This document shows positions 1 to 6,489 of a stretch of DNA of 10,384 nucleotides, in pieces. A program made the translations under genes and the position numbers. The DNA comes from an uncultured bacterium (GTDB lineage Bacteria > Cyanobacteriota > Vampirovibrionia > Gastranaerophilales > Gastranaerophilaceae). The stretch is taken from positions 1-10,384 of the forward strand of contig CAMHDG010000034.1 in the NCBI GenBank assembly GCA_946183815.1, read 5' to 3'. Numbering within the stretch: position 1 is the stretch's first letter; each line of letters opens with the position of its first letter. The notes under the pieces are model-generated. The model did no database searches and was not told the DNA's origin. It saw only the letters and a list, made by a program, of their open reading frames with translations.

Positions 1-585
1 GTGTTTTGAGAAAACGCAATTTTCTTTTTCGGGGTCAAATTTAAAAGTTTGTTTAATAAAATCAATACCTTCTCTGACACGTGTTACCATATTAGACCAC
101 GCATCAATAATTACGGCATTTTTTCCCCACGTTTTCGGGTTTGAAACATCTGCATTTTTGTTCATTCCGATTACAGTAAAAGCGTGATTTTTTGCGGTAT
201 CAAATCCGTTTTTTTGTTCAAAATTAAGTCTGATATTTTGTGATGGTATCCCTGCTTTTTCCAGTTTGTCGTGTATCAAAAACGCACATTCCTGACAGTT
301 TGCAACTTTTGAAAATTTCACTGCCTGCTTTAAATAATTAATTTTATTTGGCTGGGATTGATAACTGCTTCTTATCTGATAAACAACCAGCCCTGAAAGT
401 TGAGATTGACCTCGTAATCGTGGCAGAATATCGGCATATCGTTCGTCATCTTTATGTCGGTCTATAATAGTGTTATATTTTGTGTTTGATTTTATATATG
501 GATATTCTGACTTAAATTCTTTTAAAACTTTTTCACCGTTATATAGATTTTGGGTCAGAACTCTCCTGTTAGATACGTTTACCAT
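1..585 (-). CDS. Partial protein with Cys/His/Asp papain- or transglutaminase-like pattern (C-terminus outside window)
   Basis: The reading frame is open from an ATG at 585 to the window edge (195 codons, no stop), so the 3' end is missing. I do not recognise a named family. Residues 1-60 are polar and basic. The following segment holds Asn-Cys-Gln-Glu-Cys (Cys97, Cys100) at the start of a predicted helix, then Asn-His-Ala-Phe-Thr-Val-Ile-Gly (His134), then Val-Ile-Ile-Asp-Ala-Trp (Asp161). This order and spacing of Cys, His on a hydrophobic strand and Asp on the next strand is typical of papain/transglutaminase-fold cysteine enzymes, including several secreted effectors. There is no signal peptide or membrane segment. 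No Shine-Dalgarno sequence precedes the ATG, and an in-frame TAG lies about 33 bases upstream. An AGGAGA sits just inside the frame, so the start is uncertain. The gene begins 46 bases after the FtsL-like gene on the same strand and could be its last operon partner. Enzymatic activity is inferred only. Confidence 0.6.
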   Translation of the reverse strand, partial: MVNVSNRRVLTQNLYNGEKVLKEFKSEYPYIKSNTKYNTIIDRHKDDERYADILPRLRGQSQLSGLVVYQIRSSYQSQPNKINYLKQAVKFSKVANCQECAFLIHDKLEKAGIPSQNIRLNFEQKNGFDTAKNHAFTVIGMNKNADVSNPKTWGKNAVIIDAWSNMVTRVREGIDFIKQTFKFDPEKENCVFSKH

Positions 586-631
586 ACTATATTTAACGGA
601 TGTAAAAAAATAATTTGCCTAGTTATTATAT

Positions 632-1108
632 TTAATAACCAATAGCCCATGCTTTTGGTTTTACTGCTTTGTTAGTTAAAGTTTTTTTCGGGGTATTTGT
701 CTGAACTGCTGTAACGTCAATAACTTTTTCAGGTCTTTTTAACAAATTATTTTTTTGCATTGTTAAATCGACATTATTGAAAGATTTAAGTTTATCTAAT
801 TTGTTTTGCAATTCCGAATTTTCTACATTTAACAATGTTGTCTTACGGCTACATTCATTAAGTTGAATTTCGCTTGAAACAACGAAATAATAACTGATTG
901 CAGATATAAGTATTGCGCAGATTAAAAGTCCGCATAATGTATTATTAACTTTTTTTATTGCCATAGCCTTAACTGAATTTTGTTTAGGGAAATATCCGCT
1001 TATAACCTGATTATTTTTTTGATTATTTATTGCATCAGAAGAATACCCAATGTTAAGTTCCTGATTAGGTCTGTTGGTATTTCTATTTCTGATACGACTG
1101 TTATACAA
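632..1108 (-). CDS. FtsL-like single-span membrane protein downstream of rsmH
   Basis: This 158-residue protein has a polar, Asn-rich N-terminal part (about 1-56), one hydrophobic segment (about 57-76), then a heptad-rich stretch (about 80-112) suited to a coiled coil, and a basic tail. That layout, cytoplasmic tail plus single helix plus extracytoplasmic coil, matches FtsL/DivIC-type divisome proteins, which recruit the septal peptidoglycan synthase. FtsL sequences diverge strongly, so position is the main support: it follows rsmH directly, as ftsL does in many bacteria. The chosen start is TTG at 1108, because AGGAAA at 1114-1119 sits 5 bases upstream. An ATG at codon 49 would also leave the helix intact but lacks this site. 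The rsmH stop codon overlaps the Shine-Dalgarno site, implying translational coupling. A 7-bp A/T-rich dyad (622-639) spans the stop codon and could be a weak terminator or processing site. It may instead be an unrelated bitopic protein. Confidence 0.65.
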   Translation of the reverse strand: MYNSRIRNRNTNRPNQELNIGYSSDAINNQKNNQVISGYFPKQNSVKAMAIKKVNNTLCGLLICAILISAISYYFVVSSEIQLNECSRKTTLLNVENSELQNKLDKLKSFNNVDLTMQKNNLLKRPEKVIDVTAVQTNTPKKTLTNKAVKPKAWAIGY

Positions 1109-1113
1109 GATAA

Positions 1114-1119
1114 TTTCCT
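1114..1119 (-). promoter_or_regulatory. Shine-Dalgarno site overlapping the rsmH stop codon
   Basis: On the minus strand AGGAAA shares its first two bases with the rsmH stop codon TAG (1120-1118) and stands 5 bases before the TTG at 1108. It supports the TTG start for the FtsL-like gene and suggests that ribosomes finishing rsmH re-initiate there. Confidence 0.6.
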
Positions 1120-2050
1120 ACTTTTTTATAAATCTAACTACTCTTAATTTTGCACTTCTTGATGGTGGGTTAATTTTTAATTCCTCATCCGAGGCAGTAA
1201 TTGGTTTTTTGTTAACAAGTTCAATTCTTGGAGGTTCGCAATGACAAATCATATCATTACATCTGCATTTTTGTGACTCAAACTTGAATACCTTTTTCAC
1301 AACCCTATCTTCAAGAGAATGAAAACTAATTACTGATATTATAGCACCATAATCTAATATTTCCAACACATCAGTTAACACTTGTTTAACATTTTTTAAC
1401 TCACCGTTAACCTCAATTCTCACAGCCTGAAAAACCCTTGTTGCAGGGTGAATAGAGGATTTTATGCGTGGGGTTGAATTAACGATTAATTCTGCTAGTT
1501 CTGTCGTTGTTTTTATAGGTGATTGTGTACGTTTATTTACAATGGCTTTTGCTATACGTTTTGAAAATCGTTCTTCCCCGTACTCGCTAAAAATCTTTAC
1601 AAGTTCATCTTCTTTATATCCGTTTATTACATCATAGGCGGAAAAGTCTGACGACATATTAAATCTCATATCCAGCGGGGCTTCTTTTGAGAACGAGAAC
1701 CCTCTTTCCTGTTTTGTAAGTTGATGATATGATGCCCCTAAATCTAACAAAACACCGCCATTAATCTTTTCTACCCCATGTTTTTTGAGGGCTGATTTTA
1801 TATTGACGTAAGAGTCTTTTATAATAGTAAGATTATTATAATCTTTTAATCTTTCTGATGCATAATTAATTGCTTCATCATCAATATCAAAGGCAAAGAG
1901 TTTTCCGTTTGGCGAAATCCTTTTAAGTATAAGTTCACTATGTCCGCCGCCGCCTAGAGTACAGTCAACATATATTTTGCCGTCTTGACATTCCAGTGCG
2001 TCAACAGCCTCATTTTTCATAACTGTGTAGTGTGTGAATTGAGTTTCCAT
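1118..2050 (-). CDS. rsmH: 16S rRNA (cytosine(1402)-N(4))-methyltransferase RsmH
   Basis: RsmH (MraW) uses S-adenosylmethionine to N4-methylate C1402 in the decoding centre of 16S rRNA. The protein is 310 residues, the usual family length. Visible family motifs are the SAM loop Gly-Gly-Gly-Gly-His-Ser (residues 33-38), the acidic strand Phe-Asp-Ile-Asp (54-57), LDLGASYHQL (102-111), the ERGFSF and LDMRFN blocks (115-131), SFHSLEDR (242-249), the paired CxC cysteines (262, 264, 269, 271) found in many members, and the C-terminal NPPSRSAKLR (294-303). The frame stays open upstream to a GTG at 2113. I chose the ATG at 2050 because METQFTHYTVMKNEAVDAL matches the normal RsmH N-terminus, while the extra 21 codons begin inside a tandem repeat and have no family counterpart. 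No strong Shine-Dalgarno site precedes the ATG. The gene leads the leftward cluster with the FtsL-like gene, a conserved arrangement in division and cell-wall clusters. Confidence 0.96.
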   Translation of the reverse strand: METQFTHYTVMKNEAVDALECQDGKIYVDCTLGGGGHSELILKRISPNGKLFAFDIDDEAINYASERLKDYNNLTIIKDSYVNIKSALKKHGVEKINGGVLLDLGASYHQLTKQERGFSFSKEAPLDMRFNMSSDFSAYDVINGYKEDELVKIFSEYGEERFSKRIAKAIVNKRTQSPIKTTTELAELIVNSTPRIKSSIHPATRVFQAVRIEVNGELKNVKQVLTDVLEILDYGAIISVISFHSLEDRVVKKVFKFESQKCRCNDMICHCEPPRIELVNKKPITASDEELKINPPSRSAKLRVVRFIKK

Positions 2051-2105
2051 ATAATACTCATAAACTAAAAAAAAATTTGCTTCAATATTAAATAGAATAA
2101 ATTTT

Positions 2106-2133
2106 CTATTCACTATTCACTATTCAATATTCA
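2106..2133. repeat. Heptanucleotide tandem repeat (CTATTCA)n
   Basis: Three perfect head-to-tail copies of CTATTCA (2106-2112, 2113-2119, 2120-2126) are followed by a one-mismatch copy ATATTCA (2127-2133). The array is 56 bases upstream of the rsmH start and 110 bases from the divergent gene at 2244. Seven-base tandem arrays of this kind are known in Cyanobacteria as short tandemly repeated repetitive sequences; whether this one is related is unknown. Confidence 0.85.
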
Positions 2134-2243
2134 CTTGATTTTCTTATGTAACGAATTGTAACAAAACAAGATTAAAAATTAAAGAAAAGGGCTGAAAGTG
2201 CCGTCATGCATGCAAAAGGGAATAATTGTAAGGAGACTACATT

Positions 2244-3359
2244 ATGGGTATGTCAGCGTCACAGGCACGTTTACTATCACTAACGGCAAGAATGCATGAT
2301 CTTGAATATCAGGCACAGGCATTGCAATATTCTAAACTTGATTTGGTTAATTCCAAAAATGATGTTTATGAAGAATATTTAGGCGCTCTTGATTCGACTA
2401 AATTCCAAATGTCAGTCGTTACAATGAATGGAAATGAGTTTCAGGATATTTCATATACCAATATGATATCTTCTCAGGTTAATGGTATTCATTCTATGTA
2501 CACCATTACTAATGCAACTACAGGTCAGGTGTTGTTACCTGAACAAATTGCATCAAAATTAGGTCCTGATCCTCATAATCCTGACCCGTTGAGAGAAGGA
2601 CTTGATCCACGTGTTGATGATGGTTCGGGTTTAACTCACGAAGAAAAATTAGAACAATATTTGTTAAGGGTTGCTCAACAAAGAGTTTATCCTGACGGAA
2701 AAGACAGCAAGGGTAATGCAATCAGTGATTATATTCAAACTTTGAAAAACGAGGGTAAATATAACTACTGGAAGGCTCAATTCTATAATGAATTACCTGA
2801 AGAAAATGATTTCTTGTTAGTTGTTGCAAAGAATTATTTGTATTCAAGCAGAATTGATATTGATACAGATGAAGATTATATCAGACAAATGAAAACTGAC
2901 GGTAACTATGACTATTGGAAAGCGGTATATTATCAAATAGCGGGTTATCAAAGCGATAGCGGTGAATATGTCGGCGGAAGAGGTTTCTGCCCTATCAGTA
3001 AGGAAAACGCTGTTGACAGAGGCTGGTTAGAAGAAGCACTTAATAGTGGCGAAGTTCAACTTTACAAAATGGTAAAAGAAACTAATCTCTTTAATCAGGG
3101 CGATAAGGTAAACATTTTTGCAGAAACAAGTTTAGGAACTGATTGTGAATTACAAGAGGTTAAAAACGAAGAATTAATTGCACTTGCAACGGTTAAATAT
3201 GAAAAAGCAGTTGAAGATATTGATGCAAAAGAAACAAAACTTGATTTACAGTTAAACAGAATTGATGCTCAACACAATGCACTCAAAACAGAATATGATT
3301 CTGTGAAACAGATTGTAAGTAAAAACATTGACAGATCGTTCAAGACCTTCAATGCATAG
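2244..3359 (+). CDS. Uncharacterised 371-residue protein with N- and C-terminal coiled-coil-like regions
   Basis: I cannot assign a function. An AGGAG at 2231-2235, 8 bases before the ATG, fixes the start. Residues 1-50 (opening MGMSASQARLLSLTARMHDL) and residues 305-365 are charged, heptad-like and probably helical. The terminal block ends in an Asn-Ile-Asp-Arg-Ser-Phe-Lys stretch. I recall this opening and closing pair from many Gastranaerophilales proteins, which vary in the middle; that is memory, not a search. The middle is acidic and Tyr-rich and contains a repeated motif: residues 162-182 and 211-231 both follow D-Y-I-x-x-(M/L)-K-x-(E/D)-G-x-Y-x-Y-W-K-A. Only two cysteines are present (249, 301). 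There is no signal peptide or membrane helix. The helical-ends design resembles flagellar or appendage subunits and secreted coiled-coil proteins, but no such gene is nearby. It is transcribed alone, divergently from rsmH and convergently with the RTX gene. Confidence 0.85.
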   Translation: MGMSASQARLLSLTARMHDLEYQAQALQYSKLDLVNSKNDVYEEYLGALDSTKFQMSVVTMNGNEFQDISYTNMISSQVNGIHSMYTITNATTGQVLLPEQIASKLGPDPHNPDPLREGLDPRVDDGSGLTHEEKLEQYLLRVAQQRVYPDGKDSKGNAISDYIQTLKNEGKYNYWKAQFYNELPEENDFLLVVAKNYLYSSRIDIDTDEDYIRQMKTDGNYDYWKAVYYQIAGYQSDSGEYVGGRGFCPISKENAVDRGWLEEALNSGEVQLYKMVKETNLFNQGDKVNIFAETSLGTDCELQEVKNEELIALATVKYEKAVEDIDAKETKLDLQLNRIDAQHNALKTEYDSVKQIVSKNIDRSFKTFNA

Positions 3360-3405
3360 GGGTAAATATATAATTTACTCTTGCGGATAAGTTATAAGTA
3401 CTAAA

Positions 3406-3437
3406 AAAGAGGATAGTTATTATAAACTATCCTCTTT
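3406..3437. terminator. Bidirectional rho-independent terminator between convergent genes
   Basis: A perfect 13-bp stem (AAAGAGGATAGTT at 3406-3418 pairing with 3425-3437) encloses a 6-base loop. An A-run on the left (3403-3408) supplies a U-tract for minus-strand transcripts, and TTTAAATTT on the right serves plus-strand transcripts. It lies 47 bases after the stop at 3359 and 18 bases beyond the end of the RTX gene at 3455. Confidence 0.9.
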
Positions 3438-3454
3438 AAATTTAATTATTTATA

Positions 3455-6304
3455 TTATGAATTTAAACTGTATGCTCCGACAAGTGCAGTTTGTGCCTCC
3501 TCTGTTAGTTTACCAAAATTTTTAAATGCTTCAAATGCATTATCGTAACCACCTGTGTTATAAGTTCCGTTATTTAACCAGCCTGCAACCTGACCCGCGA
3601 TTTCTATCAAATCATTTGATAAATCTGAGAGTGTATTATAGTTATCATAGTTAGTTCCTTCACCATAATATATAGTTTCAATCCTTCCGTTTCCATAGAA
3701 GCCTGTTCCACTAAATTCTTGAGCCGTACCGGTACCAAAATCATATTTGAAGAAACTATCCATAGTTATAATACCTGTTGCATCACCTGTTATTACATTT
3801 TTAAAGTTATCAGTATTTTTTAAAATATACAACCCGTCATTCATTGTTGTCTTTTTGTCTTTATCGACATCAAAGAAGAAATGCAGATTTGATGGACTTG
3901 CTGTATTTACATACAACTCATCACGTTCACTTACAACATTCTTATCTATTATCGGATTGAAGTCTTTATCAACACTTACAACTTTTTCCAATGCCTTAAC
4001 ATTATCCCTGATTGTAAGGTTTGTACTATCGGAAAATTCGTTTACATAATAATGTGTATCTCTTTCTTCCGATACATATCTGTCGTTTCCGCCTGTGTAG
4101 GTAACTGAATCATATACATCAGAATCTTTATAAGAAAGATTAAATTTATCGTCTGTTCCAACCATAACAACAACATCATTTTTGGTACTTGTTGTTATTG
4201 TTGTTCCTTTTTCGTTTGTTGTAAGCAATATATTATTTACATCTGCATTATCAACTTTCTTACCACCAATAGTTGTTGTTCCTATCGTTTTTGTGTTAGA
4301 AACAGTTGCTGTTTTTGATTTTGTGGCAGTAACGTTGTATAGTTCGCCATCAGCATCATATATAGCCAAACCTTTTGATTTGCCTGTTTTTGTGTTAAAG
4401 AAATTTTGGTACATGATTGCATCCGTTACACTATTTTCAGCATTAGTATATGCAATACCAAAATCCATCATTTTTTGGTTATCTCCATTCTTTCCTAAGC
4501 CGATAGTTACCATATCGCTAATTTTAGCACCTTTTGAATATGGTTCACTGTTACTGTCATATACTTCATCTATAAATTTAAAGGTGGTGTGTCCGCCTTC
4601 TGATGTAATCGTATCAACGCCGTGTTCTGTTCCTTCAAAATAAATTGTATCATTACCTTTGCCTGTTTCGATTTTATCGTTGCCTATCCCACCATAGATA
4701 ATGTCATCACCTGCACCACCGTGGATAGTATCATCACCGCCAAAGCCATAAATAGTGTCGTTGCCTGCCTCACCAAAGAGTCTGTCATTTTCCCAGCCGC
4801 CAACAATGACATCTTTGCCTGCCCCGCCATAGACAGCGTTTCTGCCATAGCCTGCCCAGATGTAGTCATTACCTGCACCACCGTAGATTAAATCTATATC
4901 GTCACCGCCAATAATTACATCGTCACCTGCATCACCATACAAACTGTTCATGCCTGTTTGATACTTATCTGCGGTGTTAATGGTCAGACTATCTTTGATT
5001 TTATCGTCAGTTATGTAGTTTTTAAATACCTTAAGGTCTGTTTCATATACATTGTTTCCGACAATTATATCGTTACCTGCTCCGCCTCTGATTTCATCAT
5101 CACCTGCATTGCCATAAAGGGTATCTTTGCCTGCCATACCTTTAATTATATTATCACCACTGTTACCTGTTATAGTATTATCTTGTTTGTCACCTGTTGC
5201 ATTAAGGTTAAATATATCATCTTTTATAGATTCTTTTGTAAAGGTCACAAAAATACCATTTGGTTTCTTTTCTAGGTATTCTCTTATTTGTGTGTCATAA
5301 GATCTGAGATTTGATGAATATATTTTCTTGAAATCTTCTTCTGATATAGGAGTTTCACCTATTTCTTCCATATACTGTTCATAATCGGAATATTTTTCTA
5401 TACCGTGTTCAGCGTACATAGTTACTTCTTTAAATTCTTTAAGTGAGATATATCTTGTCATCCAAGCCCCTGAATCGTGGATATAGAAGCCCAAAGGCTC
5501 ATTATATGTAATCTTTCCGGTATTATCCGTTGTTGATGGTTCTGTGCCTGCCTTATACACAACCCCTGTAATAGCGATAGCGTGGTCTATTTGTTCTTTA
5601 CCTGTTTCAGATTTTACTCCTTGCCACAATCTGTTTGAACAAACCCCTACCACTGCACCATTACCTTGACTTATCATATAACCAAGTTTGTTTATGTCTG
5701 AATATTCAGTTCCGTCATTGTTTCTTGCTATAAAATAAGATTCAGAATCAATATCATATAGTCTTAAAATATCTTTGTAATCGTCAGGAGTAGTTCCGCC
5801 GTCTGCTTCATCTAATTTACCTATTACTCCGTCATCATCTACCAAACCTTGTGTCCATACATTTTTTAAGAATGATTTTTCAACACTTTTTTGGTCTGAT
5901 AAGTTTTCTTTCATTTTGATAATTCCTGCCATTGCCAGAGTATTAAGAGTAGATTCCACCCCGCAGTTGTTATAGTTTTGTCTGTTGTTTAAAACTTCTC
6001 TAAACGGCGCGCCGTAGATTTTAACATCTACATTATCATTTAATCCTGTGTCAATTGATACATTACGCCCTAAATCTTTTAAGGTTGTATTTTTGGCAGC
6101 ATGGGAATTTATATCTGCGCCTGTTTTTGAAATACCATCTTCTACCCCTAATAATGTAATTCTTTCAAAATTATTCTTTTTTGATGCTTTATAAGACTCC
6201 ATCGTAGTAATGGCATAATTCTTCTTGTTTTCGCCTTTGTTTTGAATAATATAATTAAATTCAACATCTCTTGTAGTTTTTAATGTTTTCTTTTTCGTTG
6301 CCAT
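3455..6304 (-). CDS. RTX-repeat protein with N-terminal C39-like cysteine peptidase domain
   Basis: This 949-residue protein looks exported and calcium-binding. Residues about 95-300 resemble a C39/papain-like cysteine peptidase: Gln109 then Asn-Cys-Gly (Cys114) heading a helix, Asp-His-Ala-Ile-Ala-Ile-Thr-Gly (His241), and Phe-Tyr-Ile-His-Asp-Ser-Gly (Asp277). These give a plausible Gln/Cys/His/Asp active site. Residues about 375-556 are RTX nonapeptide repeats of the form GGxGxDxIx, interrupted by a roughly 35-residue insert at 418-453. The rest (about 560-949) is Thr/Asn/Asp-rich without a known domain; it includes an EF-hand-like loop, DVDKDKKTTMND (812-823). There is no Sec signal peptide, as expected for RTX proteins carried by type I secretion, though no exporter genes are in the window. 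AGGGAG at 6311-6316 sits 6 bases before the ATG. The substrate is unknown: it could be a self-processing surface protein, a protease toxin or an adhesin. Only the RTX array is certain. Confidence 0.9.
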   Translation of the reverse strand: MATKKKTLKTTRDVEFNYIIQNKGENKKNYAITTMESYKASKKNNFERITLLGVEDGISKTGADINSHAAKNTTLKDLGRNVSIDTGLNDNVDVKIYGAPFREVLNNRQNYNNCGVESTLNTLAMAGIIKMKENLSDQKSVEKSFLKNVWTQGLVDDDGVIGKLDEADGGTTPDDYKDILRLYDIDSESYFIARNNDGTEYSDINKLGYMISQGNGAVVGVCSNRLWQGVKSETGKEQIDHAIAITGVVYKAGTEPSTTDNTGKITYNEPLGFYIHDSGAWMTRYISLKEFKEVTMYAEHGIEKYSDYEQYMEEIGETPISEEDFKKIYSSNLRSYDTQIREYLEKKPNGIFVTFTKESIKDDIFNLNATGDKQDNTITGNSGDNIIKGMAGKDTLYGNAGDDEIRGGAGNDIIVGNNVYETDLKVFKNYITDDKIKDSLTINTADKYQTGMNSLYGDAGDDVIIGGDDIDLIYGGAGNDYIWAGYGRNAVYGGAGKDVIVGGWENDRLFGEAGNDTIYGFGGDDTIHGGAGDDIIYGGIGNDKIETGKGNDTIYFEGTEHGVDTITSEGGHTTFKFIDEVYDSNSEPYSKGAKISDMVTIGLGKNGDNQKMMDFGIAYTNAENSVTDAIMYQNFFNTKTGKSKGLAIYDADGELYNVTATKSKTATVSNTKTIGTTTIGGKKVDNADVNNILLTTNEKGTTITTSTKNDVVVMVGTDDKFNLSYKDSDVYDSVTYTGGNDRYVSEERDTHYYVNEFSDSTNLTIRDNVKALEKVVSVDKDFNPIIDKNVVSERDELYVNTASPSNLHFFFDVDKDKKTTMNDGLYILKNTDNFKNVITGDATGIITMDSFFKYDFGTGTAQEFSGTGFYGNGRIETIYYGEGTNYDNYNTLSDLSNDLIEIAGQVAGWLNNGTYNTGGYDNAFEAFKNFGKLTEEAQTALVGAYSLNS
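4637..5182 (-). repeat. RTX calcium-binding nonapeptide repeat array (coding)
   Basis: This stretch encodes residues about 375-556 of the RTX protein. Successive units such as GNAGDDEIR, GGAGNDIIV, GGAGNDYIW, GEAGNDTIY and GGAGDDIIY fit the GGxGxDxUx consensus that winds into a calcium-filled parallel beta-roll. The array is split by a non-repeat insert (residues about 418-453, near 4946-5053). Some units are degenerate, for example one with Arg-Asn in place of Asn-Asp near residue 488. Confidence 0.9.
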
Positions 6305-6478
6305 AAATAACTCCCTTCATTAAATAGTACACAACTTATATCTTTATTTTATTATGTTGAAAACGATAGGGCAAAATGTAAACAAAATTTATTCTACAAA
6401 TAATGTAAATAATTGTTAAGATTAATCAATTTTAGGATTAAAAAATACTTTTCATGAGTACGGGGATTAATTTTAGTT

Positions 6479-6483
6479 GGGGA
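6479..6483 (+). promoter_or_regulatory. Ribosome binding site supporting the ATG at 6490
   Basis: GGGGA stands 6 bases before the ATG at 6490. The earlier in-frame ATG at 6454 has only a distant AGGA 17 bases upstream, so this site favours the shorter protein. Confidence 0.5.
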
Positions 6484-6489
6484 TATATT

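Noticed and set aside
622..639. Terminator after the FtsL-like gene
   Set aside because: The 7-bp stem is entirely A/T apart from one G-C pair and overlaps the stop codon, so it is too weak to call, although a T-run follows within about 15 bases.
2051..2113. Upstream extension of rsmH to a GTG at 2113
   Set aside because: The 21 extra codons start inside the CTATTCA repeat and have no counterpart in RsmH proteins; the ATG at 2050 gives the normal N-terminus and length.
2106..2133. CRISPR-like array
   Set aside because: The units are 7 bases with no spacers, so this is a simple tandem repeat.
2518..2721. 67-codon minus-strand frame inside the gene at 2244-3359
   Set aside because: It is an antisense shadow with no ribosome site and no recognisable motif.
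3747..4643. Two plus-strand hydrophobic frames (3747-4049 and 4182-4643) resembling membrane proteins
   Set aside because: They are antisense to the RTX gene. Thr/Asp/Asn-rich sense codons give Val/Ile/Phe-rich antisense codons, and neither has a convincing ribosome site or family motif.
4622..5275. Plus- and minus-strand frames across the RTX repeats
   Set aside because: Open frames here come from the repetitive composition of the RTX-coding DNA; the minus-strand one at 4684-4881 is a frame-shifted reading of the same repeats.
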